Shown here: in pieces, positions 11,195-16,987 of the stretch
Layout: every line of letters starts with the position of its first letter
How positions within the stretch are numbered: position 1 is the stretch's first letter
Origin: CAG-390 sp045546615
Lineage (GTDB): Bacteria > Bacillota > Clostridia > Oscillospirales > CAG-272
NCBI GenBank assembly: GCA_045546615.1
Contig: JAZQDD010000002.1
Location: 1 to 16,987, forward strand
Reading direction: 5' to 3'
Length of the DNA stretch: 16,987 nucleotides
Notes under the pieces: model-generated
What the model saw: the letters and a program-made list of their open reading frames with translations, nothing else
Told to the model about the DNA's origin: nothing
Databases searched by the model: none
Program-made: the position numbers and the translations under genes

Positions 11195-12298
11195 ATGAAC
11201 ATTAAAATAGGTGCGATCATCAAAAAACTTCGCGCAGAAAATAATATTACACAAGACGTTCTTGCCACGGCCATAGGGGTGACACCTCAAGCTATATCTC
11301 GTTGGGAAGCGGAAGGTGGATATCCCGATATTGAACTTCTTCCGGCGCTTGCTGATTTCTTTTCCGTCAGTACAGATGAACTCTTGGGATATAAGCTCTC
11401 TCAAAGAGAAGAAGAAATTGCGAATATCAAAAAGGAAATCTCTCGTCTTGCAGAAGTGGGTACGATTGAAGAACGGATAACTTTCGCAAGAAATGCAATT
11501 TCCCGTTATCCCGCAGATTTTGAGATCAAGGAAAACCTCGCAGTCTGCCTGTATCATTTGTGGTGCGATACAAAGAATAACGACCTCATAAAGGAAATCG
11601 AAAATCTTTGTTCGTCCATTGTGGCTGAATGTAAAGATGAAGATACCCGATATGATGCAATCAATGTTTTGATCTACATTTACGGCGCCACCAAGCAGGT
11701 GGAAAAGGCAATGCAGGCGGTGAATCTGCTCACACCCATGAAATACTGCCGTGAATTTGCAAAATCATCGGGGATTGGTGACGGCAATACGGAATTTTAT
11801 ATTCAAGATGAAATCGACAAATTGACCGATGCTTTGGGAATGGCTATTTCAAATTATCCACTACACGATGAACTGCCGAACGATCCGTCCACATGGGATA
11901 AAAAGATCGAAATGCTTACTATTTCTAATCAACTGTATAAGATGATATACGGAGATAATCTTATGTCTCATCACACTCGCCTTTCCCGTAATTATTGGTT
12001 GATTTCCACCTATCAGATGGCACAGGGCAAACATGAGGAAGCACTGGTGTCTCTGGAGAAGATGTGTTATCATGCGGTTGAACATGATAAATCCTATATT
12101 AGCAATCACGGAAAATTCTACACATCGATCCTCACCGACAAGTTGGTTTATCCCGAACCGAGCAAGGATTTCCACGAACTAGAACACGCCGACAGCTACT
12201 ATATGATAGACAGACTGCAAAGCAGCCGTTATGATTGCATACGAGAAGATGCTCGCTTTGTTGCAATTGTGAATCGATTGAATCAGTATGCGAAATGA
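11195..12298 (+). CDS. XRE/Cro-type regulator with C-terminal helical repeats
   Basis: Residues about 4-65 are a classic HTH_3 DNA-binding domain: IGAIIKKLRAENNITQDVLA, then the recognition helix VTPQAISRWEAEGGYPDIEL, then the FFSVSTDELLGY ending typical of Firmicutes XRE proteins. The remaining 300 residues are predicted all-helical and TPR-like (for example CREFAKSS and LISTYQMAQGKHEEALVSLE), a layout shared with peptide-responsive or small-ligand-responsive regulators. The ribosome site GGAGG is about 8 bases before the ATG. The gene has its own promoter and terminator. Target genes are not evident; the palindrome at 11161-11170 suggests it controls itself. Membership of the family is clear, the signal it senses is unknown. 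Confidence 0.9.
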   Translation: MNIKIGAIIKKLRAENNITQDVLATAIGVTPQAISRWEAEGGYPDIELLPALADFFSVSTDELLGYKLSQREEEIANIKKEISRLAEVGTIEERITFARNAISRYPADFEIKENLAVCLYHLWCDTKNNDLIKEIENLCSSIVAECKDEDTRYDAINVLIYIYGATKQVEKAMQAVNLLTPMKYCREFAKSSGIGDGNTEFYIQDEIDKLTDALGMAISNYPLHDELPNDPSTWDKKIEMLTISNQLYKMIYGDNLMSHHTRLSRNYWLISTYQMAQGKHEEALVSLEKMCYHAVEHDKSYISNHGKFYTSILTDKLVYPEPSKDFHELEHADSYYMIDRLQSSRYDCIREDARFVAIVNRLNQYAK

Positions 12299-12305
12299 GT
12301 CTGCC

Positions 12306-12333
12306 GCCCCGCCTTGTGCGGGGCTTTTCTTTT
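12306..12333 (+). terminator. Terminator of the XRE regulator gene
   Basis: GCCCCGC (12306-12312) pairs with GCGGGGC (12318-12324), followed by TTTTCTTTT, ten bases after the stop codon. Confidence 0.9.
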
Positions 12334-12418
12334 GGATCCTCAAATGCAGTGCTTGTCAGGAAAAGCAGATGAACTTTTTTGACGCACAAACCAAGGGAGC
12401 GCCTTACCGCCCGACAGT

Positions 12419-12523
12419 ACACCTAAAAGGTGTAACACACTATACCTTGCTCTGCAAGGCGTGTGAAAAGGAGTACGAACAAATCATCCGTACTCCTTTT
12501 GTGTTTCGGCAGGTAAAACCTGC
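12419..12523. repeat. Run of four intergenic hairpins
   Basis: Hairpins are ACACCT-AAA-AGGTGT (12419-12433), CCTTGC-TCT-GCAAGG (12445-12459), AAAAGGAGTACG/CGTACTCCTTTT (12466-12500) and GCAGGT-AAA-ACCTGC (12509-12523). ACAC/GTGT sequences flank the second hairpin. An open frame crosses this run (12288-12650), but its codons are dictated by the palindromes and it lacks a ribosome site, so I do not call it a gene. The 12466-12500 hairpin could also act as a weak terminator. Confidence 0.65.
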
Positions 12524-12570
12524 TTTATGGAAGGCACCCCCTTTGGACTGCTTTTTCGTTTTGGGTTGCA

Positions 12571-12736
12571 ATGAAGCGCACCTGCGGTGCATGAAAAATG
12601 AAGCAGGACTTCGTCCTGTGAAGCGAGCCTTCGGCTCAGGTCGAGGTTAGTGTGCGCTTCGCTTCATGGCGGCAACGCCGCCGCTTCATAGAAGCCGCAA
12701 GGCTTCTGCTTCATATTCGCATAGCGAATGCTTCAT
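12571..12736. repeat. Mirror-symmetric hairpin array B (spacer ATGAAGC / GCTTCAT)
   Basis: ATGAAGC occurs at 12571 and 12598 and GTGAAGC at 12618. The inverse GCTTCAT occurs at 12661, 12683, 12708 and 12730. Between spacers lie GCACC/GGTGC (12578-12590), AGGAC/GTCCT (12605-12617), GAGCC/GGCTC (12625-12637), GGCGGC/GCCGCC (12668-12682), AGAAGCC/GGCTTCT (12690-12707) and ATTCGC/GCGAAT (12715-12729). The plan is the same as array A, with three direct and four inverted spacers, yet the spacer and the arms are different. The last spacer shares its final T with the TTGACA box at 12736. Confidence 0.85.
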
Positions 12737-12764
12737 TGACAAAGCTTTGAATTTATGATATAAT
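12736..12764 (+). promoter_or_regulatory. Consensus promoter following array B
   Basis: TTGACA (12736-12741), 17 bp and TATAAT (12759-12764), with TG one base before the -10 box. Sequence is close to the tRNA-Leu promoter at 7686-7714. It is the first of two promoters in front of the two small unknown genes. Confidence 0.8.
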
Positions 12765-12791
12765 TATTTCAACAAATAATCATAAAACCCC

Positions 12792-12819
12792 TGGACTTTC
12801 CGCTTTTCTTAGGTATAAT
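12792..12819 (+). promoter_or_regulatory. Second, proximal promoter of the small-gene pair
   Basis: TGGACT (12792-12797), 16 bp and TATAAT (12814-12819). A start near 12826 gives a short leader with AAAGGAG at 12835-12841. Confidence 0.55.
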
Positions 12820-12848
12820 GTGTGTTACCACCCGAAAGGAGCGCGAAA

Positions 12849-13070
12849 ATGATAGATCTGAAGCCATATTATCAAGTAAAACTAAGCCTGCTCAGATGTA
12901 AGTCTTACTTTCTCTACAATCCCCCGAAAACCGAGGACGAAAAATACGCCTATGACATCATTCAAAAAGCGTATTTGATCAATGAGAAAAAGATCGAGCT
13001 GCTTGATTGCAAAGTGAATGAGAAGCTACTCAAAGAATATTACACATACCTTGCTCAAAAATCAAAATGA
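12849..13070 (+). CDS. Small protein of unknown function (73 residues)
   Basis: The ATG at 12849 follows AAAGGAG by 7 bases, a better start than the upstream in-frame TTG at 12822, which lies on the predicted transcript edge. The protein is soluble, lysine- and tyrosine-rich and probably helical in its second half (EDEKYAYDIIQKAYLINEKK). Cysteines are at residues 17 and 54. I recognise no family. The stop codon is 14 bases before the next gene's start, and an overlapping ATG (13067) could even couple them, so the two are probably made together. AT-rich codon use matches the other genes of 8400-14042 and differs from the phosphoesterase genes. Confidence 0.7.
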   Translation: MIDLKPYYQVKLSLLRCKSYFLYNPPKTEDEKYAYDIIQKAYLINEKKIELLDCKVNEKLLKEYYTYLAQKSK

Positions 13071-13084
13071 AAGGCGGTGAACGA

Positions 13085-13534
13085 ATGCGTTTTTTTGAAT
13101 TTGAAACTTATTTGACTAGTGACGAGATCCAACACCGCATGTCATCTTATTATGAATGGGAAAAGCATTCTTCGTGGAATATATTTAAGGAATACACCTC
13201 TCCTAGAAAAGGTTTGCATCTATATCCCGATGAAAATGGTTTTACCGGTTATTACGAAACCGGAGAACGTAATAGACATTACGATTTGCAGAGAGCGAAA
13301 GCTTGGATGCACATTAAAATAAAAGAGAAAAACGGGAAACGCATTGTCAAAGGATATACATATTACTGCCCTTTATTGATAATCGGTTTGTTGATTGGCT
13401 TGTTAGAAATTATTTTTGTTCAAGATATACTGGCATTTATCTTAATTTCCGTTGTGTGCGCTGTATTGTTTATGTCAAAAATCAAGGAAGAAAATGAATT
13501 GATAGAATGCGTAAGGAGAGTCCTTGAGCAATAG
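13085..13534 (+). CDS. Small membrane protein of unknown function (149 residues)
   Basis: The start at 13085 is preceded by AAAGGCGGTGA at good distance; an alternative ATG at 13067 overlaps the upstream stop codon and would add six residues but has no ribosome site of its own. Residues 1-90 are soluble, rich in aromatic and charged residues. They are followed by two adjacent transmembrane helices (about 94-111 and 114-131) and a short charged tail, so the N-terminal domain and tail should be on the same side, probably the cytoplasm. The LHLYPDENGFTGYYETG segment suggests a compact beta domain. I recognise no family. Gene pair with the 73-residue protein upstream; function unknown. Confidence 0.75.
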   Translation: MRFFEFETYLTSDEIQHRMSSYYEWEKHSSWNIFKEYTSPRKGLHLYPDENGFTGYYETGERNRHYDLQRAKAWMHIKIKEKNGKRIVKGYTYYCPLLIIGLLIGLLEIIFVQDILAFILISVVCAVLFMSKIKEENELIECVRRVLEQ

Positions 13535-13679
13535 GCATCTATTTTGGATGCACATGAAATTGTCTCAGATAGCCGAAAGCCCTTGATTTTATTGATTTTT
13601 TCGCCGTGGTATCTAAATAGATGCTGCTTATCAAAAATACCGGAGCATTCCGGAAAAATAAAATAAACAGGAGGAAACA

Positions 13680-14042
13680 ATGGGAAAATTCGTTGTTAAA
13701 GAAACCGCAACAGGTTTCAAATTTGATTTGAAGGCAACTAACGGTCAGGTAATTGCTACGTCTGAGGTTTACACGAGCAAAGCCGCTTGCATCAACGGAA
13801 TCAACAGTGTTAAGGCAAACTGCGTAGGCGAAGTTGAAGACCAGACGATTGAGGGATTTGCTACCGTTAAGCATCCGAAATTTGAGATCTACACAGACAA
13901 GTCGGGAGAATACCGTTTCCGTTTAAAGGCTAAGAATGGCGAGATCATTGCTGTTTCTGAGGGATACAAGACCAAGAATAGCTGCGAAAACGGAATTGAC
14001 AGCGTAAAGAATAACGCGCCCGAGGCAGAAATCGAAGAATAA
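13680..14042 (+). CDS. YegP-family protein with two DUF1508 repeats
   Basis: The 120 residues contain two copies of the DUF1508 unit, at about 1-49 and 65-113. Each has the pattern K-F-x-F-x-L-K-A-x-NG-x-x-I-A-x-SE-x-Y-x-x-K-x-x-C-x-NGI-xSVK, and the paired lines NGQVIATSEVYTSKAACING and NGEIIAVSEGYKTKNSCENG show the repeat plainly. YegP-type proteins are small beta-beta-alpha proteins of unknown function, common in bacteria and often duplicated in this way. A strong ribosome site, AGGAGG, lies 5 bases before the ATG. It is preceded by a 145-bp gap with a CCGGA/TCCGG hairpin (13639-13652) and no clear consensus promoter. Length is as expected for a two-repeat member. Confidence 0.93.
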   Translation: MGKFVVKETATGFKFDLKATNGQVIATSEVYTSKAACINGINSVKANCVGEVEDQTIEGFATVKHPKFEIYTDKSGEYRFRLKAKNGEIIAVSEGYKTKNSCENGIDSVKNNAPEAEIEE

Positions 14043-14167
14043 TCAAGTTGTATACGATTTGGTTACATACGTTGCCCTTGATATGCAATTTCTTAAAAAT
14101 TGATGTTTTTCAATGGCTGCACCTTTGATGTGCGTATTTTCGTTGCACGGTTCATTGTCGCAAAGTC

Positions 14168-14196
14168 TTGATTTTCCGACAAAAATATGCTATAGT
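14168..14196 (+). promoter_or_regulatory. Promoter of the DUF554 gene
   Basis: TTGATT (14168-14173), 17 bp and TATAGT (14191-14196). The -10 box lies inside the left arm of the hairpin at 14192-14231. Confidence 0.6.
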
Positions 14197-14235
14197 TAAA
14201 CGGCAGCCCTGCGGGGCTGCCGTTTAACTATTTTT
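14192..14235 (+). terminator. Perfect 18-bp hairpin with T run between promoter and DUF554 gene
   Basis: ATAGTTAAACGGCAGCCC (14192-14209) is the exact complement of GGGCTGCCGTTTAACTAT (14214-14231), with loop TGCG and a run of T to 14235. It can terminate transcripts arriving from the left. Transcripts starting at the promoter it overlaps (start near 14203) would begin with part of this hairpin, which may cap the 5' end or attenuate transcription. Confidence 0.75.
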
Positions 14236-14255
14236 GCGAAGAAAGAGGATGTATA

Positions 14256-14984
14256 ATGCACGGACTCGGTACTGTGATAAACGTAGCCGCCATCGTGATA
14301 GGCGGTCTGCTCGGAATGCTTTTCGGCCGCTTTATCGGTGAGCGCCACCGCGAGGCGCTTGGCAAGGTCTGCGGAATTTCGGTCCTTTTTATAGGCGCGG
14401 CGGGCGCGCTCAAGGGTATGTTTTCGGTTGTGGACGGAAAGCTCGTCTACGGCGGCGATTTTCTCATCATCGGCGCGCTTGCTCTCGGCGCGCTTGTTGG
14501 CGAAATTATCAATATTGAGGGCAAATTTGAAAATTTCGGCGCTTTTTTGAAAAGAAAAACCAACAGCATGAAGGATGCGAGCTTCATAGATGGCTTTGTC
14601 AGCGCATCTTTTACCGTGTGCATCGGCGCTATGGCTGTCGTGGGCGCAATAAACGACGGGCTGTATGGCGACGTCACGGTGCTCGTTACAAAATCCATTC
14701 TTGACTTTATCATCATTATGGTGATGGCGGCGTCGCTCGGCAAGGGGGCAATATTTTCGGCAATACCCGTCGGAATTCTGCAGGGCGGCGTGACGGCACT
14801 TTCACTGCTCATACGCCCCATTATGACCGAAACCGCACTGCTCTACCTTTCGGTGGTCGGAAATATACTTATCTTCTGCGTGGGCATCAACCTTATGTTC
14901 GGCAAAAAGATCAAGGTGGCAAATCTCCTGCCCGCAATCGTTTTCGCCGTTGCCCTTGCTTTTCTCCCGATAAAGCTGATATAG
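14256..14984 (+). CDS. DUF554 family integral membrane protein
   Basis: The 242-residue protein has about seven hydrophobic segments and the features of the DUF554 (YdfK-like) family. These are the glycine-rich first helix GTVINVAAIVIGGLLGMLFG (4-23), the IGALALGALVGEIINIE segment (about 72-88) and the SFTVCIGAMAVVGAINDGLYG segment (about 118-138). Family members are predicted to be inner-membrane transport or channel-like proteins, but no substrate is established. The start follows AGAGGA by about 7 bases. It sits alone between its own promoter/hairpin and a terminator. Codon use is GC-richer, like the phosphoesterases and PutP, unlike the stretch 8400-14042. Confidence 0.92.
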   Translation: MHGLGTVINVAAIVIGGLLGMLFGRFIGERHREALGKVCGISVLFIGAAGALKGMFSVVDGKLVYGGDFLIIGALALGALVGEIINIEGKFENFGAFLKRKTNSMKDASFIDGFVSASFTVCIGAMAVVGAINDGLYGDVTVLVTKSILDFIIIMVMAASLGKGAIFSAIPVGILQGGVTALSLLIRPIMTETALLYLSVVGNILIFCVGINLMFGKKIKVANLLPAIVFAVALAFLPIKLI

Positions 14985-15015
14985 CACTCCCCGAGAATAT
15001 AAATATAATTTTTTT

Positions 15016-15047
15016 GCCCGATTTCGCTTGAAATCGGGCTATTTTTT
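15016..15047 (+). terminator. Terminator of the DUF554 gene
   Basis: GCCCGATTTC (15016-15025) pairs with GAAATCGGGC (15030-15039) across GCTT, followed by TATTTTTT. Confidence 0.93.
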
Positions 15048-15066
15048 GAAAATTTATATATTTTTC

Positions 15067-15095
15067 TTGCGTTTTTATTCACATTGTGATATAAT
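15067..15095 (+). promoter_or_regulatory. Promoter of putP
   Basis: TTGCGT (15067-15072), 17 bp and TATAAT (15090-15095) with an upstream TG. The ribosome site AGGAGG is 8 bases before the ATG at 15140. Confidence 0.65.
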
Positions 15096-15139
15096 GGAAT
15101 ATAGTTCTTTAACGTACTAAAATATTAGGAGGATTTTTT

Positions 15140-16687
15140 ATGGAACTTCTCGCATTTGTACTTTACTTTGCGCTTATCCTCGCCATAGGTCTGGTCTTCT
15201 TCTTCCGCTCCAAGAGCGGCGGAGAAAAGGAATACTTCCTCGGCGGCAGAGCTATGGGTCCTTGGGTAACCGCTATGAGCGCGCAGGCATCCGATATGTC
15301 AGGCTGGCTCCTTATGGGCTTCCCCGGAAGCATTCTCGCCTTCGGTATGGGCAAGGTATGGATAGGCATCGGTCTTGCACTCGGTACTGCCGCTAACTGG
15401 ATATTCGTCGCAAAGCGTCTGCGCCGTTTCTCGCGCGCATCGGGCGACTCCATCACGCTCCCCCAGTACCTCACCAACCGCTTTGCTTCGCAAAGCTCCA
15501 TTCTTAAGATAGTTTGCGCTATCATTTTCCTTGTCAGCTTCACGGTCTACGTTTCTTCCGCATTCGTTGCCGGTAAGAACGTTATGACCGCCGTTATCCC
15601 CGAGCTTGCGGACTCTCCCATGCTCGCCATGGCGATTTTTGCAGTATTCATCCTGCTTTATACTTTCCTTGGCGGTTATAAGGCTGTTTGCTGGACTGAC
15701 TTTTTCCAGGGTATACTTATGCTCATCGCTCTGCTCGCAGTTCCGATCATCATGTCGGCGGGTAGCTTTGACGCGTCCTTCAGCGGCGCGTTTGCCGAGG
15801 GTATCACCGCTTTCGGTGCTAATCCCTTTGCCGCAAGCTGGCAGGACATCGTTTCGGGCCTTGCATGGGGACTTGGCTACTTTGGTATGCCCCACATCAT
15901 CGTGCGCTTTATGGCTATCAAAAAGCCCTCGATGGTAAAAAAATCCGCAACCGTCGCTATCGTTTGGGTAGTTATCACCCTCGGCGCCGCTATCGCCATC
16001 GCCGTTCTCGGCAGAACCTTCCTGCTTACTGACGGCACTTCCCTTTCCGCGCTTCTGCTTCCCGCAGGCGCACAGCAGGACATCTTCATCACCGTTGTTC
16101 TCGACATATTCCCCGCCTTCATCGCAGGAATTCTCCTTGCCGCTATCGTTGCCGCCGCTATGTCCACGGCTGACTCACAGCTTCTCGTAGCGTCGTCCGC
16201 ATTCACCAGCGACATCTACAAGCCCATTATCCGCAAGAACAAGACCACCGACAAGGAGATCCTTTGGGTGGGCAGAATCGTTGTTCTCGCAGTTGCCGTA
16301 GTCGGCTTTATTATTGCCGCAAGCGGAATAAACAGCGCGGACAGCTGGGCAAACAGCATCATGAGCATGGTTGAAAACGCATGGGGACTCTTCGGCGCGT
16401 CCTTTGGCCCTGTCGTTATCCTTTCGCTGTTCTGGCGCAGATTCAACTACGCGGGCGCGTGTGTTGGTATCATCACGGGTGCGGCTGTTGATATTTTCTG
16501 GCTTCTGACCTGCACAAGCACCATTATCAAGACTCCCCTTATCGGCAATACGGGCGTTTACGAGGTGCTTCCCGGCTTTATCGCGGGACTTATTGCCGCC
16601 GTTGCCGTTTCGCTCGTAACAAAAGCGCCCTCTGCCGAGGTTGACGCTATCTTCGAGTCGGCAACCGACGAGAGCATAGACGACTAA
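15140..16687 (+). CDS. putP: Sodium/proline symporter
   Basis: This 515-residue protein of the sodium:solute symporter family has about 12-13 transmembrane helices and close similarity to PutP. Key segments are YFLGGRAMGPWVTAMSAQAS followed by DMSGWLLMGFPGS (32-64), which carries the conserved Asp52 and Ser54 region used for sodium and proline binding; LGGYKAVCWTDFFQG in the middle; and AAAMSTADSQLLVASSAFTS with Ser342/Thr343, which form the second sodium-site region. It imports proline with sodium across the cytoplasmic membrane for osmoprotection or as a nutrient. The length matches the family and no damage is visible. It has its own promoter and a hairpin after the stop codon. Specificity for proline over related solutes is by family resemblance. 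Confidence 0.93.
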   Translation: MELLAFVLYFALILAIGLVFFFRSKSGGEKEYFLGGRAMGPWVTAMSAQASDMSGWLLMGFPGSILAFGMGKVWIGIGLALGTAANWIFVAKRLRRFSRASGDSITLPQYLTNRFASQSSILKIVCAIIFLVSFTVYVSSAFVAGKNVMTAVIPELADSPMLAMAIFAVFILLYTFLGGYKAVCWTDFFQGILMLIALLAVPIIMSAGSFDASFSGAFAEGITAFGANPFAASWQDIVSGLAWGLGYFGMPHIIVRFMAIKKPSMVKKSATVAIVWVVITLGAAIAIAVLGRTFLLTDGTSLSALLLPAGAQQDIFITVVLDIFPAFIAGILLAAIVAAAMSTADSQLLVASSAFTSDIYKPIIRKNKTTDKEILWVGRIVVLAVAVVGFIIAASGINSADSWANSIMSMVENAWGLFGASFGPVVILSLFWRRFNYAGACVGIITGAAVDIFWLLTCTSTIIKTPLIGNTGVYEVLPGFIAGLIAAVAVSLVTKAPSAEVDAIFESATDESIDD

Positions 16688-16688
16688 A

Positions 16689-16713
16689 GTTAAAACGGCG
16701 TTGCCGTTTTAAC
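16689..16713 (+). terminator. Hairpin after putP (first element of array C)
   Basis: GTTAAAACGGC (16689-16699) pairs with GCCGTTTTAAC (16703-16713) across GTT, directly after the stop codon. No T run follows beyond the arm, so termination may rely on the palindrome at 16849-16882. Confidence 0.6.
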
Positions 16714-16845
16714 AATGATGCATTTGCCTTACGGCAAATATGATATACGCCCCGCCTATGTTGAATGATGTATTTGCCTTACGGCAAATATGATATACGC
16801 TCCGCGTATGTTGAATGATGTGTTTGCCGTTGGCAAACATGAAGG
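16714..16845 (+). repeat. Tandem 50-bp repeat of paired hairpins (left half of array C)
   Basis: A 50-bp unit is present twice (ATTTGCC at 16722 and 16772) and partly a third time (GTTTGCC at 16822). Each unit has hairpin ATTTGCC-TTAC-GGCAAAT followed by ATACGC/GCGTAT. In the first unit the second hairpin has one mismatch. Spacers between hairpins are ATGATG, ATGAT and ATGTTGAATGATG. Confidence 0.8.
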
Positions 16846-16848
16846 AAA

Positions 16849-16882
16849 AAAAGAGGAAGAAACGCGCGTTTCTTCCTCTTTT
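16849..16882. terminator. Perfect 34-bp palindrome, probable bidirectional terminator
   Basis: AAAAGAGGAAGAAACGC is followed immediately by its exact complement GCGTTTCTTCCTCTTTT. Read either way it is a strong stem ending in a T run, so it can stop transcripts from both sides. It also forms the centre between the ATGAT-type and TTCACA-type halves of array C. Confidence 0.8.
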
Positions 16883-16894
16883 AATTTATATAAT

Positions 16895-16987
16895 GCTTTT
16901 TGCCTTGCAAAAAGCTACCTTCACATTTTGCGAAGCAAAATATTTCACATTTGCCCTTGGGCAAATATTTCACGCGGCAAAGCCGTA
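16895..16987. repeat. Hairpin array C, right half, continuing past the window end
   Basis: Hairpins GCTTTTTGC/GCAAAAAGC (16895-16915), ATTTTGC/GCAAAAT (16925-16941), ATTTGCCC/GGGCAAAT (16949-16966) and CGGC/GCCG (about 16975-16985) are separated by TTCACA (16920), ATTTCAC (16942) and ATTTCAC (16967). The ATTTCAC spacer is the same word as in array A, 8.6 kb away, in its inverted orientation. Confidence 0.75.

Noticed and set aside
12288..12650. A 120-codon open frame over the hairpin region after the XRE gene
   Set aside because: It begins inside the XRE stop region, crosses a strong terminator and a run of palindromes that dictate its codons, and has no ribosome site. It is better explained as hairpin DNA.

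Overview
The window looks like chromosomal DNA of a Gram-positive anaerobe of the class Clostridia, probably a gut or rumen Oscillospiraceae/Ruminococcaceae-type organism. The reasons are canonical sigma-A promoters (TTGACA, 16-18 bp, TATAAT) in front of nearly every transcription unit, strong AGGAGG ribosome sites, intrinsic terminators, tRNA genes with encoded CCA, a type I dockerin protein, a holin-like type I toxin and DUF554/PutP membrane proteins. This placement is an inference; there is no rRNA in the window.

Layout. 1-199: C-terminal tail of an unrecognised gene. 205-911: a small toxin-antitoxin locus (28-aa hydrophobic toxin, convergent antisense RNA with its own perfect promoter, shared terminator), followed by three hairpins that share the apex CCACTGG. 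946-1253: a noncoding locus with two opposing perfect promoters and reciprocal terminators, predicting two fully overlapping complementary RNAs. 1551-1740: tRNA-Ser(GCT) on the minus strand. 2063-7484: two paralogous secreted metallophosphoesterases, each built from two copies of a beta-domain plus phosphoesterase module with the second copy metal-site-dead. One ends in a dockerin, the other in a Gly-Gly-Cys-Gly transmembrane tail. 7686-8167: tRNA-Leu(TAA), a truncated copy of the initiator tRNA, then the intact initiator tRNA.

8173-14042 is an AT-richer, accessory-looking stretch. It holds a four-helix-bundle protein translationally coupled to a blasticidin-S-deaminase-like cytidine deaminase, a Schlafen/AlbA_2-fold ATPase-type protein, an XRE regulator with a helical repeat tail, two small unknown proteins, and a two-repeat YegP/DUF1508 protein. 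14168-16687 returns to core-like genes: a DUF554 membrane protein and a sodium/proline symporter.

The most unusual structure is a family of intergenic hairpin arrays (8193-8347, 12571-12736, and a third running off the right end). Short hairpins of unrelated arm sequence are separated by one constant heptamer (GTGAAAT or ATGAAGC). The two complete arrays each have three heptamers in one orientation, then four in the inverted orientation, and the last heptamer directly abuts or overlaps the -35 box of the next gene. This mirror design with unrelated sequences at two loci is not explained by the genes and is the best candidate here for an undescribed element.
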